From contig CM033106.1 in assembly GCA_019321725.1 (NCBI GenBank), positions 27,702,118 through 27,766,117 of the forward strand: DNA of 64,000 bases, written 5' to 3'. The notes below the pieces were generated by a model. It saw nothing but the letters and a program-made list of their open reading frames with translations, was not told the DNA's origin and did not search any database. The position numbers and the translations under genes were made by a program. The DNA is from Paulownia fortunei (taxonomy: Eukaryota; Streptophyta; Magnoliopsida; Lamiales; Paulowniaceae). The stretch's first letter is position 1. Each line of letters opens with the position of its first letter. Positions 38,751 to 49,050 of this stretch are shown here, piece by piece.

Positions 38751-39851
38751 TTAAGGAAAAGTGGCTGATTTGCACTCGGGGTAGCTAAGTCCGAGAGCTT
38801 CGGCTTCGGTTTTCATTGCTTCCAAATACACAATAGCTTTCTCGATTATGGAGAGTGGATCCTTGCTCTTTAATCCGGGAATAATACTCCCCAAGATCTT
38901 CAATGCCTCGAGGATTTTAACCTTTTTTTCTCTCTTACTTGAATCAATATCATCATCGGAGTTTCTAGCACAGGCATAACTTGACTCCACATCATCCTCG
39001 TAACTGCATGAACTAGCCCGCTTCACGGGACTCCCAACACTCACCAATGATGATTTCTTGTAACTGCCATCAAGCAATCGTTGCCTTTTTGGTGAGCCAT
39101 CAGAACTTGCCACTTCTTCCATGAGTTCCTCAAGTAATTTGTCTTTATTGTAGCCCTCTTTAATGCTAAAGGGAGTGTGTCTCGTGCTAGTTACTTCATC
39201 ATTCTCGCCATCAGCATCATTATCTTCATCATACTCATCATCACTATCGGAGTAGAGCAGAGCATTGATTTCTTCAGTATCTTCAAGCATCTCACCTTCT
39301 CCATCATTTAAATGATTTTCGTCCCATTTTTCTTCAACTACAGGCTTCACCAAGAATTGCTGATCTACTTGAGATGCCACTTTTTCGCACAAGCCATTAG
39401 CACTAGCAGGAGTCTTAGAGGCAACAATCTGATTTTGGGGAGAAAAAGAAGGGCTAAAGAACAATCTAGTGTGATTCCCAGACCGATCAAAAATGAGAAA
39501 CCTTTTCTGAGGAGCACAAGAAGCATCAATTGGCTTATCTGAAACCCCAAGCCTGTGCGGCAGGGCACATTGGGAATCTATGAGACATGGGTCCCTGGTA
39601 GGGTATGAGATATCCCAGTATGGAGGTGGGAGTTTGAAAGACCCACCAACAGCATTTGGTTGGCCTGTGTTCAAACCGCGTAAATCAGAATTAGGCTGTC
39701 CTGGAAAAGCAACATTGGCAGTAAGCACGGAAGGAGTAAAGTATGGCAAACTATAGTTTTGCTCGAGCTGTAGAAGTGCCATGTGATCAAAATCGGGAGA
39801 ATTCCAAGCAGAGAACTGCTGACACGTCTGAGACTCTTTGGCTGTAACCAT
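38751..39851 (-). CDS. SAC51-like atypical bHLH transcription factor (bHLH142/143/145 group)
   Basis: This is a single coding exon of 366 residues. The middle holds an acidic stretch (DSDDEYDEDNDADGENDE). The C-terminus holds a helix-loop-helix at about 306-352 (KREKKVKILEALKILGSIIP, then a second helix from PLSIIEKAIVYLEAM). The basic DNA-contact region is poor, as in SAC51 and the SACL proteins. The acceptor ccag 12 to 17 bases upstream of the ATG fits an intron in the leader. The leader carries the family's conserved 53-codon uORF (40081-40403). In Arabidopsis, SAC51-family mRNAs are repressed by this uORF and released by thermospermine, which limits xylem differentiation. The position between NPH3 and FKBP12 equals that of At5g64340 (SAC51). 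Confidence 0.93.
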   Translation of the reverse strand: MVTAKESQTCQQFSAWNSPDFDHMALLQLEQNYSLPYFTPSVLTANVAFPGQPNSDLRGLNTGQPNAVGGSFKLPPPYWDISYPTRDPCLIDSQCALPHRLGVSDKPIDASCAPQKRFLIFDRSGNHTRLFFSPSFSPQNQIVASKTPASANGLCEKVASQVDQQFLVKPVVEEKWDENHLNDGEGEMLEDTEEINALLYSDSDDEYDEDNDADGENDEVTSTRHTPFSIKEGYNKDKLLEELMEEVASSDGSPKRQRLLDGSYKKSSLVSVGSPVKRASSCSYEDDVESSYACARNSDDDIDSSKREKKVKILEALKILGSIIPGLKSKDPLSIIEKAIVYLEAMKTEAEALGLSYPECKSATFP

Positions 39852-40080
39852 TCAACCAAAAGAGCAACCTGGAATACATGATTTAAACAGAGTCATTCCG
39901 AAACTCAGTAAACAAATGAAGATAACCTTAAGCAAGTACCATCAAAATAATGCTAACCATACCAGAATAATGCTTCGTATTCAGTCCAGCAAATAGATTA
40001 TTTTCGGATTCCTAAACAAAAGAAGAAAAGAACACAATATGTTGCTAGCTTGATGTAACAGACGGAAACTTGGAACAAAT

Positions 40081-40403
40081 CTACGTTACAGGTTTCAGCA
40101 AGTGGCGGAAATATTCAGCCTGAAGCAGAACAGGGGAAAAATCAGCAGCCTTTCCAATTCTCACTCAGTACAGAAATTAGCATTTGCAAAACAATTAATT
40201 GACAAAGCAATCATCAGATATAATATCAAAGAAGTGATATCGAATACCAGAACCAAAACTCCAAAACATTGTGAACAAACCTGGCAATTTTGCAAAGGTT
40301 GAAAGCATGCTATAACTCTAACAATAATGGTTGTTCTCCCAGCAATCCCACTCTCATGTTTAAGTGCCCTGAATCTCGTCTGGCTTGCTGCTTGGCACAC
40401 CAT
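40081..40403 (-). promoter_or_regulatory. Conserved peptide uORF of the SAC51 family, 53 codons, split by an intron
   Basis: On the minus strand, ATG at 40403-40401 reads MVCQAASQTRFRALKH and on through VRVIACFQPLQNCQ to a donor (CAG/gtttgt) after 40281. The frame resumes after the acceptor cttcag at 40119 with AEYFRHLLKPVT and stops at TAG 40083-40081. The total is exactly 53 codons, the length and wording I remember for the SAC51 uORF. It lies ahead of the main ATG (39851) in the spliced leader. The exon carrying its first part probably starts at 40495. It is expected to stall or block ribosomes until thermospermine relieves it. Confidence 0.92.
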
Positions 40404-41643
40404 AACTATTTTTGTCTCTTTAGCGGACTTCAGAAGGAAAATTAGAATGTTGGATGCACAAAGGAGAGCAAAATAGAGAAAAGGAGAAAACCAAGCTGAA
40501 AACAAACTTGAGAACGTCTAGAATTTCTTGTTTAAAAAACTAACTTGACCAAAAATCAAAAACTAACCAAGATTAAGAAGACAATGAACTAAATTGTAAA
40601 TACTGATATAGATTAGATGGACTAGAGTACTTTTGAATGCTCTATCTCTTGGCTAATTTATAGAATATAGAAGAAACAAGCACAGAAAGGAAAGTGACTG
40701 GATCCCATGGATATCTAATTAAAGGACTGCATAAACAAGGGCTAGGTTCAACAAGAGAATAGCAACTTATAGAATAACCCTGCAGTACAAATTCAAGGAG
40801 ATAACATGACGAAATACATCAATTGACAAACTCAACCACCGCATATTGGTCACTCGTATATCCAATTGAACTTATCGTAAGTGTACAACCTAGAGTTATA
40901 TAAACCAAGGCACCTGAAATAATAGCAAAAGAACATATTTGTGAGATTCAACAAGAGTAATTAGCTAGCATTTGAAACACAAAAAGAAGCATGTAAATCT
41001 GAAGTAAGAGAAAAGTGAAACTAAAACTGATGAAATCTTTCCAGAAAATAACAATTTAATGTTCTCCAAATATGACCCTCAGCTAAGTAAAATCTGGGGA
41101 TCAAAGGAAGGCAATAGAAATCTTAAGTCACCAATTTATGTTTCACTTCTCTCCTCCATGTAAATCTTTAACACCAAAATTATCCTTTTTGTTTCTTCTC
41201 CAGATCAGGGTAAAAAATATTCTGCCAAGCATCTAAATTACCAAAAATGATGAAAATAGAAAATTTTCATTACTTGTTAAAGAATCACACATAATTGAGA
41301 AAAGAAGACAACTAGTTATATTCAATTGTTTAACAAGAAAATGGGACCCCAGAAAAAACCAACAGTGTTTAAGATAATATACCAAATTCCAACCAGGTAA
41401 GAAAAAATGGTGAAAGCCCTTTACAAATTATATGAGACTGAAGATTCCCAAAGATTGGAGCATCAAAATAATTGTGGGGGGATGTGTTGTGTTACTGTGT
41501 TTTTGGCAATATGGGATGGCTCAATTTAACATATTAATTACTCTATCCCACCCTGAACAATATTAAACAATGATTATTTATTTTCCTGGGTAACCAAGAA
41601 AATCATGAGAAGTGAACCCATCAAAAGTAAGCAATTCATCAAG

Positions 41644-41646
<3 letters not shown>

Positions 41647-41694
<48 letters not shown>
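41647..41694. repeat. (GA)n microsatellite
   Basis: About 24 uninterrupted GA units. On the coding (minus) strand it reads (TC)n just inside the first leader intron of the SAC51-like gene. Confidence 0.95.
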
Positions 41695-41697
<3 letters not shown>

Positions 41698-41902
41698 TCT
41701 TAATAGAAGCAGAGAAGGGACTGAGAAGGTCTGAAGAACTTACAGATCGAGGTGCAAGAATGTCGAAAACTTGAAATTTTTCTGAAGACAGTTTATGGGG
41801 TACTCAAAGTTTCTGACAAATGGGTGGAAGAAAGAGCAGGTGAACAGTAGTATGGATATCAGCTGAAAGTAGGCACCAACTCGGGTTGCACTGATTATAT
41901 AA

Positions 41903-44581
41903 CAAATTCAATGACCATATTACCCTTTCTTCCTATTTAGATCACTTTTTTTCTTTGTTTTAAGCTTACATAGTACTTCTATTTCTTGATATGAAAACAT
42001 AAACCTTTTTAATTTATTGTATCAAAAATAGTACCACTAAAATTTTCTGATTTTTGGCAAGTTTTACCCATAGATCTTGAGATAAAAAGATTGATTGTAT
42101 AGCATAGGTGGTTTGTGAATATAAGTTGATTTTCAATACTTTTTATTTGTTTGAGTACTAATTAACCTGGTCAGAAAATATTAAATGATAATAATTTATA
42201 TTGACAACATCTCTAAGGATAACAAATGCTATTTTTTACAAAATATGTTTCAAATTAGTTCAATATGGTGATACTTTAACTAATAATTTTTTGATGTATC
42301 TAATATTATTTTCAAATATATGCACATGTTAAAAAAGTCATTTCTTTAAATTTGGCTAAGCAATATTTTTTAGATGAACTTTACAGGATGCCCATATCAA
42401 AAAACCATTGGCTACAAGCAATATATAAAGCAACATTCATAATGATACAAGTGGAGGATCTGCTCTAATCTAATATAGATTCAAAATTATCTTGAATCTT
42501 TTTATTGTAATTATTGTAACTTGATGTTACATTTTGTATTGTATGTCACACATGTATACCATCTATGTATTATTAATATTAGTTATATGTTTAAAAAAAA
42601 ATTATACACATAACGTTCATATATATTATGCAATCGAAGATACAACATAAAGATCTAAATAGGAAAATTACATCTTACATTATGTTTTAGAATATAGTGC
42701 ATTTATAGAGTTTGAGCGCAAAAAACCAGAAACATGTTATATAATGTATATTATTGGCTAATTTGTAATATTTTATTTGTTTTTTTATCGTTATTTTGAA
42801 GGTCCAATACATTTTGCTAGTAATTATTTTGTAATCACATGCTTGTTTTATAAAAATATTTCATCTAAACTATTATAAATGCATATTGCACTGCAAAACT
42901 AGATAATAAAGTGATTGCAAGAGCAACTTCAAAAACTTACACATCCTTAAGATGATTCATATTACAAGAATACATATTGAACATGAAAGAAAATAATATG
43001 ACTAATATTTATATTACACCTATGTGAGTATACGTCTTAAAATAATAGTCTCCTTCAATTTTTCTTTATTTCAAAAGTACTTGGGAAAAAAATTATTGCA
43101 ATTATAGAAGAGATAAGGGCATACCGACAACTAAAGCTAAACTTGAATAATTAATTGAAAAATATAGTAGTTTTTCTTTTTTTCCTTTTTTATTTTTGTA
43201 AACGAACAATAGCACTGGAATCTAATCCTTGTTATTTTTCAATTAGTCAAATAGTTGTGGCTTCTATTATTAATCACAAATAAAAACAAACCAAATGGGC
43301 CATAAGTTCCACATTTTTATCTCCAATGCTTTAAATTATATTCATTTGCAAAGTCAATGGAGGGGCTTCCACACCAAGAACAAGACCCATCCTTTATTTG
43401 CCATTAGCATTCAATTTTTATTTGAAAATTAATAAGATCAAAGTAAAAATGGTTAGAGAAATATGCTTGCCTTGTTGCCAAATGACAATTAAAGTTGAAG
43501 CATTCAGTTTTTCTCTCTCTTGCAAAATAAAAATTACTTAAAAAAAAAGATGTTAGTGACAAATAATTGACTATCTCCTTGGTTCAAACCAAAGATTAAT
43601 TAGGCAAACCACCGTATATTATATGGAATACTGTATGCAATTAATCATAACACACTATTAATGTGGTAACCACCATATATTATACACAAAATTATATATG
43701 ATTAATCATAACACACTATTAGCGTAATGACTCGCTTTCATTACAATGAAAAAGCAATTAGCAATGGACAGGTAGCAGATTAATTTGATCTAATGCTTCT
43801 TTAATCCTGCCCTTTTGATGACATAAAGCTATCTTGATATCATCAGTCCAAGAACTAAGATGGAGAGTTTGAATTAGAGTCACTTTTTTCTGACAAATCA
43901 AGGTTTTGATATATAACCTGCAGGAATTAGCATCAATAATCCTTTCTAGCTATTATTAGATTATCCAATAAGCTGCAGCCACTTATAAAGTACTTTCATT
44001 GATTGCATGTACTAATTCGCAATGTTCTATGATTAAACAAAGCCTGATAATGTTTTGATTAGAAAACATGCATTTCAACTTCTTGCCGCAATGTGTGGTT
44101 CATCATTAGCAAGATTGAGACCAATGTCTTTGGATTTAAACATGTGATCATTATTTTGAGAAATTGAATTCCACTGCATATTATGTCGTGAGTTAGTGAT
44201 ATGACAGAAGAGTGAAGCTTAATTGAGTGATTGTCCATGTTTTGTATGTTTGCAAAGCAAATAAAATGTTGGGATGAAAAAGAAACAGTGTTAGAACAAT
44301 GTACAATAGTTTCTAAGAATTGTCTTGAAAAGGGTTCGTACGAAGAGATTTTGAGTTTTTCTGGTTAAAGAAACTCCCCATTTTTGGATTGGATATGATT
44401 CATCACTTCGAGTTGATAAGATAGTATCTTAAAAGTTGGCCAAGAATCAGTAAAACAAAAATTCATAACACAGTTAACTTGCATTTGAAACTCTTGACAA
44501 GCTCAAGCAAACAATGCAAAAGCATCTGTTAACACAAACAATCATTTCTTTCTAGCACATTGATAAGGCCTGATAAGCTGG
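41903..44581. other. AT-rich spacer between the SAC51-like gene and FKBP12
   Basis: No gene or transposon end was recognised. A 61-bp tandem duplication lies at 43608-43729. The part just before 44582 should hold the 3' UTR of FKBP12. Confidence 0.55.
43608..43729. repeat. Two-copy tandem repeat, unit 61 bp
   Basis: Copy 1 (43608-43668) and copy 2 (43669-43729) both start ACCACC(G/A)TATATTATA and share ATTAATCATAACACACTATTA. The middle third is diverged. Confidence 0.8.
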
Positions 44582-45968
44582 CTACTCAACACTCAGAACT
44601 TCAATCTCAAAATCAAGAACTGAGTTGGGCTGAATACCCCATGCTGGAAAACCACCTGGGCCGTAGGCATAGTCAGGGGAGCACTGCAGATGATTAAAAA
44701 GATGAGTCAACATGACCTTCCATGCAGGTTTGCAGAATATCTCCCAGGAAAACAATTAAATAGGCACAATGAGCATGCCACACAATCAATTACAGAATCA
44801 GGAAGAGAGAAACAATGAAGCTTGTAAATAGAAAGATAAATGAAGAAATCGGGGTCAGTGACTTCAATGGTAGTCTATTATAGAACCAAAATGATATTCT
44901 GGCAAGAAAAACAAATAGTAAGAGATTTGTATATTACTCGCAATCGAGCAACTTCTCCCACTTGCATGCCTAACACCCCTTCGTCCCAGCCTGCAACAAA
45001 GGCCATGCCCAGTCCAGATTAAGAACAAACTATTTTTGCATAAAGCAAACAGCAAATATACTACCTTACAATAAAATACACAATCACATCCCAGTGCACG
45101 TCCAGAAATTAGATTTCACATCAAGTTTAGACAAATTGCATCAAATCACTCAAGAAATCCCAATTGGAGTAACATTTTCTTATAACTAATGTCTTCATAA
45201 TGTGACAAGTTAAAGTTGGTCCTATAAATGTAAAGAATGCTCAGTGGAGCAAAGATTGATAGATTGCTTCCCCCAAGCAAAATCCTGAATACCCTAAAAA
45301 ATGGCAGGTATGAATCAGTACTTCCCCAAATTGTGCATATTTAGGCAATTAATCAAAATTATACTTCAAATAATTTATTCCTTCAACAGGTTAAAACCAA
45401 TATATCAGCATCCATCCAGCAATTCCAAATACATACTAAAAGCCAAAAAAAAAAAGGTCACATACTTCCCTTTCATAGTTTCCCTTGAACTCTTATTTTC
45501 CACTTGCCCACCACAAATTCTACTCCCAATTTCGTTTCCTCATCAAGCACAACAGAATAATGTCACTAAATGCCAATTTCAACAACAAATAATCAATCTT
45601 TAATCACTTCACATAATCAACTACTAAAATAAAAATCCCAAAATAATGTACTTCATTACTAGTGAAAATACCTTTAATAACTTTGCCTTGGCCGATTTGG
45701 AAAGAGAAAGGCTTCTGCCCTGGATCCTTGGTGCTGTTACCCAAGTACAACATTCAAAAATTTCACCAGGCATTCAACAAAAACTTTTAACTCTTCTTCC
45801 CTTGTTTGGATAATGGAAATATAAAATAATAAAAAAAACGATTTACCTCCAGAACTTTTTGGCAAGATCGCCATTTTTACCGAAGCCGGTGCAGTGAACG
45901 GTGACGTTTTGACCGGCGACGGGTTTCGGACCGGTACCGGCCCTCAACAATTCCTTCTCCACTCCCAT
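44582..45968 (-). CDS. FKBP12: FKBP12, FK506-binding peptidyl-prolyl isomerase
   Basis: Minus-strand exons 45968-45847, 45733-45672, 44990-44938 and 44683-44582 join in phase to 112 residues, the standard FKBP12 length. The protein begins MGVEKELLRAGTG. It then shows VHCTGFG, KDPGQKPFSFQIGQGKVIKG, WDEGVLGMQVGE, SPDYAYG and VLDFEIEVL, a single FKBP domain with no targeting signal. It catalyses prolyl cis-trans isomerisation in the cytosol. In Arabidopsis FKBP12 interacts with growth-control proteins. The Cys residues flanking the pocket (HCTGFG, RCSPDYAY) are those known in plant FKBP12. All junctions are GT-AG. It follows the SAC51-like gene on the same strand, as At5g64350 follows At5g64340. 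Confidence 0.96.
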
Positions 45969-47387
45969 TGCTCTGATTGGGTAAGCTAGCATATACTCTG
46001 GCCAAGCACTGTTACTTTATCTTTCCCCTTTGGGTTTAGGCGTTGTGCTTTGAACAGTGTTTTGAGTGAACTGTGGTGTATAGGTAGGTTTGTGATGAAC
46101 TTCAACGGGTAGTCCACGTGTTCGTCACGTGACAGGGAGATATTTTTATCGGATAATTACTTAAATGGTCCCTAATGTTTTGAAAAAGCATCACATTTAG
46201 CCTCTAATATTTCAATTACGCCATATTGGTCCTCCAAGTTCAAAAATATGCGCCATGTTGGTCACAACACATTTCAAATGTAAATAGAGGCAAAACTAGA
46301 AGATGGCATCCCTTGTAAAAAATTTATATTTTGAAAAGTGAAAAAAAAAAGGTAAAATTATGGAATATTTATCAAGGATATTTCTATAAATAATCCCGTA
46401 CAATATCGGATACTTCAAGAACACAAATATAATTGAGAATGAGTATGATACATATTGATTATGAATGGATGAGTATTTAATATGTTTTGAATACAACGTG
46501 TTACATTATGATATTTATGAAATATTTGGGGTCAAATTTAAAATAAAAAATAAAAATATGAATCTATTTTGAATTTTTTTTAAATAATTTCTTTTAATTC
46601 TCATCTTTCATAATATTTTTATCCTTTCATTTTCAATTAAAATATGACCAAATGTCGTAATCTATTCACAAAAATATCAATAGTTTACAAAAATACTTTC
46701 CAACTTTAACTTCTATCAACTTATTTTGTGAGAATCAAAAGCAGAAACAACAACATAAAATAAATAAAATTTGCTTAATTTCCGCAAGAAATTGAAAAAC
46801 ATTTTTTTTTTTATCTTCGCTAACATTGAATATATGTTCGGGAATAATGACTCACTTTAGTTATGAGTTTAAAAAATTTGTTTTGACCTATAAGGTAATT
46901 CATTTTATGTACTTTATAATTGAATTTAAATTAATTAATTCCAAAATACTAGGTCACAAAATATGGCAAATAGGAATTGACCCAGAAGGACAGGCCCAGT
47001 CCATACACATTTACCCTCCTAAGTTATGGGCTGCTCCATTTGCCTGTCTAGGTATATCTTCCTGGTTTTCCAGCATGCAACTCCACTTCTTGAGAATAGT
47101 ATTTCTTGCAAGTTCCACACCAACTTTGACAGTGCCAGTCCATTCCACAAGTCATTTCAACTATGGTTCTGCCCATTTCAAAACACTGGCTGGATGTATG
47201 AGTTGGCTGGTGAGTATCAGCATATAAAAAGACTATAAGAGTATCAGTCTTCTTAGGAGTGGAAAAGGCATTGAGCTTCAAATACTACAATCTTTAATAT
47301 GTTTAATTCAACTAGTTTTGCATGGGATTCAAGTTTTATATGAGTCGAGCTCCAACTCGCGATCTTGAGTATGTTAGTCATCTCCAA

Positions 47388-47615
47388 AGTGGGCGAAGCC
47401 AGAAATTCCCGGTTTGGAGATTGAGGATTTTTTTTTAAAGAATAATGACAAAAAGGTAATTTTATCATTTGTTAGGGGTGGAGGGAAAATTTTAAAATTT
47501 AATAAATGTATATATAAAATTTATTATAAATTTAAAAATTTATATAATAAAATTTAAAATTATATAAAGTTGGAAGAGGGGGCGAACGGCTGTCCTGCCT
47601 CTGGTTTCGTCCCTA
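47388..47615. mobile_element. Small hAT-like MITE (228 bp) with 8-bp target duplication
   Basis: The left end AGTGGGCGAAGCCAGAA is an imperfect inverse of the right end, which reads TAGGGACGAAACCAGAG on the minus strand. The flanks are ATCTCCAA (47380-47387) and ATCTACAA (47616-47623), 7 of 8 identical. This is the length expected for hAT elements. The interior is AT-rich and non-coding. Confidence 0.65.
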
Positions 47616-48819
47616 ATCTACAAATTGGGCTTTAGAAGATTTCAATTAAAACTTAAAATTGTATGGAAAACTCGAAGTTCAATACTAATATAAGTCAATA
47701 AATCCCACTTCAAAATGAAATTAAGGAGGCCTAAGATTCTATACTTGAGAGGCGAGGAGGCCAGAATTCGAGTTCCCATCTATACTTGTGAGGTCATGAG
47801 TTCTGATTTGTCATAAAAAATGTGTGTAGTTTATCAACTTTTATAATAATTTGTCAATATTTTTAGATTTTGATGTGGGTTTTGTTACATAATTATTTTT
47901 TAATCAGATCCAATTCGAATAAAACCCTATTTGCATATAATGTTCCAAAGATTATTAATTAGAATCATTTCATAATACTCTATTACGATCCAACTCTTTT
48001 TCAATGATTTCAAATTCGAATCAGCTAGACATGAATTATTTATGATACTCTTTCTTTCTTAGTGCAAAGCATTTAATTTTTTTTATTAATTCTTTCAATT
48101 CCATATATATTTAGATTCAATTATTATATTGAGATCGGTTGAGATCAAATTGAATTCAGGTAGGGACTCTTGCAATAAAATTCAAATCAAATCAAATAAA
48201 TTCGGTCCATATGTGACAATTGGCAGGCCGAAGTAGACCCAGATCCAGAGTGAAACTAAAGTAATCCACATAACATCTACTTTATTCTTTTTGTACGACT
48301 TACCTTAATGTTTAAAAATCTTACCATGGCCTCGAAAGAAATATTTATGGTTTTATTCTTTCTTTTTTTAAAAAAAAATATGTCACTAACATGACTAAAA
48401 TTTAAACAATAATAGTATTTATATCATTTATGGATGTGACTAACTCCCACAACGTAATTCCATTGAAACTGTAAATTAAGTACCTGGTCTGGTCTAACAC
48501 TCTATATTAAAAAATAAGGACACCGAAACTTATGCAGAATTGATGTTCTTTTAATTTTAATATTCTTTCTATCTCAAATCTATTATATATATATATAAGA
48601 CATTCAAATTAAGATTTTATTTCTAAAATAGATTTTTTTTTCAAATTTTTCTACAATTAAAATAATTATGTAACACCAAGTCATCAATAACTTCAAACAA
48701 TTATTTTTTAAAGGTAATAACATAAAAATACACAAAATTTATACTTTCTCAAATAAATACAGGAATGAAAAACAACTCAAATTATTCAATACTCGAATCG
48801 AAATTATTTGGATAAGAAT

Positions 48820-49050
48820 TTATTTGAACTCGATTCGTTAAGCATGACGATGAAACTCGAGCATATTTTTTTATTTTATAAGATTTGAAATTCGATCCGA
48901 ACTCGATTCGATTAGTACAAAATTAATAAAAAATATGTAAAATAATCAAATATTACGTCTCGATTCGTATTTGACTCGATTAAAACTCATTCAAACTCGA
49001 TTCGATTAACAATTAAATAAAATTTAAATAAAACTTTTACAATTCAATAA
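48820..49050. repeat. Dispersed repeat with TTCGATTCGATTA motifs, copy 2
   Basis: This matches the stretch at 37205-37440 in the same orientation and motif order. It has more intact ACTCGATTCGATTA phrases (about 48900 and 48990). No coding sequence. Confidence 0.6.

Larger units (their letters stand above)
39852..41902 (-). promoter_or_regulatory. Leader exons, introns and promoter of the SAC51-like gene
   Basis: The probable first exon runs from about 41870 to 41744, ending at a gtaagt donor. A (GA)n run (41647-41694) lies in the first intron just after it. The second leader exon is about 40495-40281 and the third about 40119-39963. A last acceptor (ccag) precedes 39868. A TATA-like ttatataatc lies at 41902-41893, about 30 bases upstream of the proposed start. 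Junctions come from consensus sites and from the uORF frame; transcripts would settle them. Confidence 0.65.

Noticed and set aside
39671..39859. Hydrophobic frame overlapping the start of the SAC51-like gene
   Set aside because: It would be the uORF continuation only if the uORF exon were joined directly to the last exon. The conserved ending AEYFRHLLKPVT at 40119-40081 shows the real path.
40161..40505. Uninterrupted 114-codon minus-strand frame containing the SAC51 uORF
   Set aside because: Its first 34 codons precede the conserved Met and its last third runs into an intron. The true uORF is the spliced 53-codon version.
46155..46270. TTGGTCC/GGTCCCTAAT-type stretch beside FKBP12
   Set aside because: It resembles common plant transposon tails, but I could not find ends, duplications or a second copy in the window.
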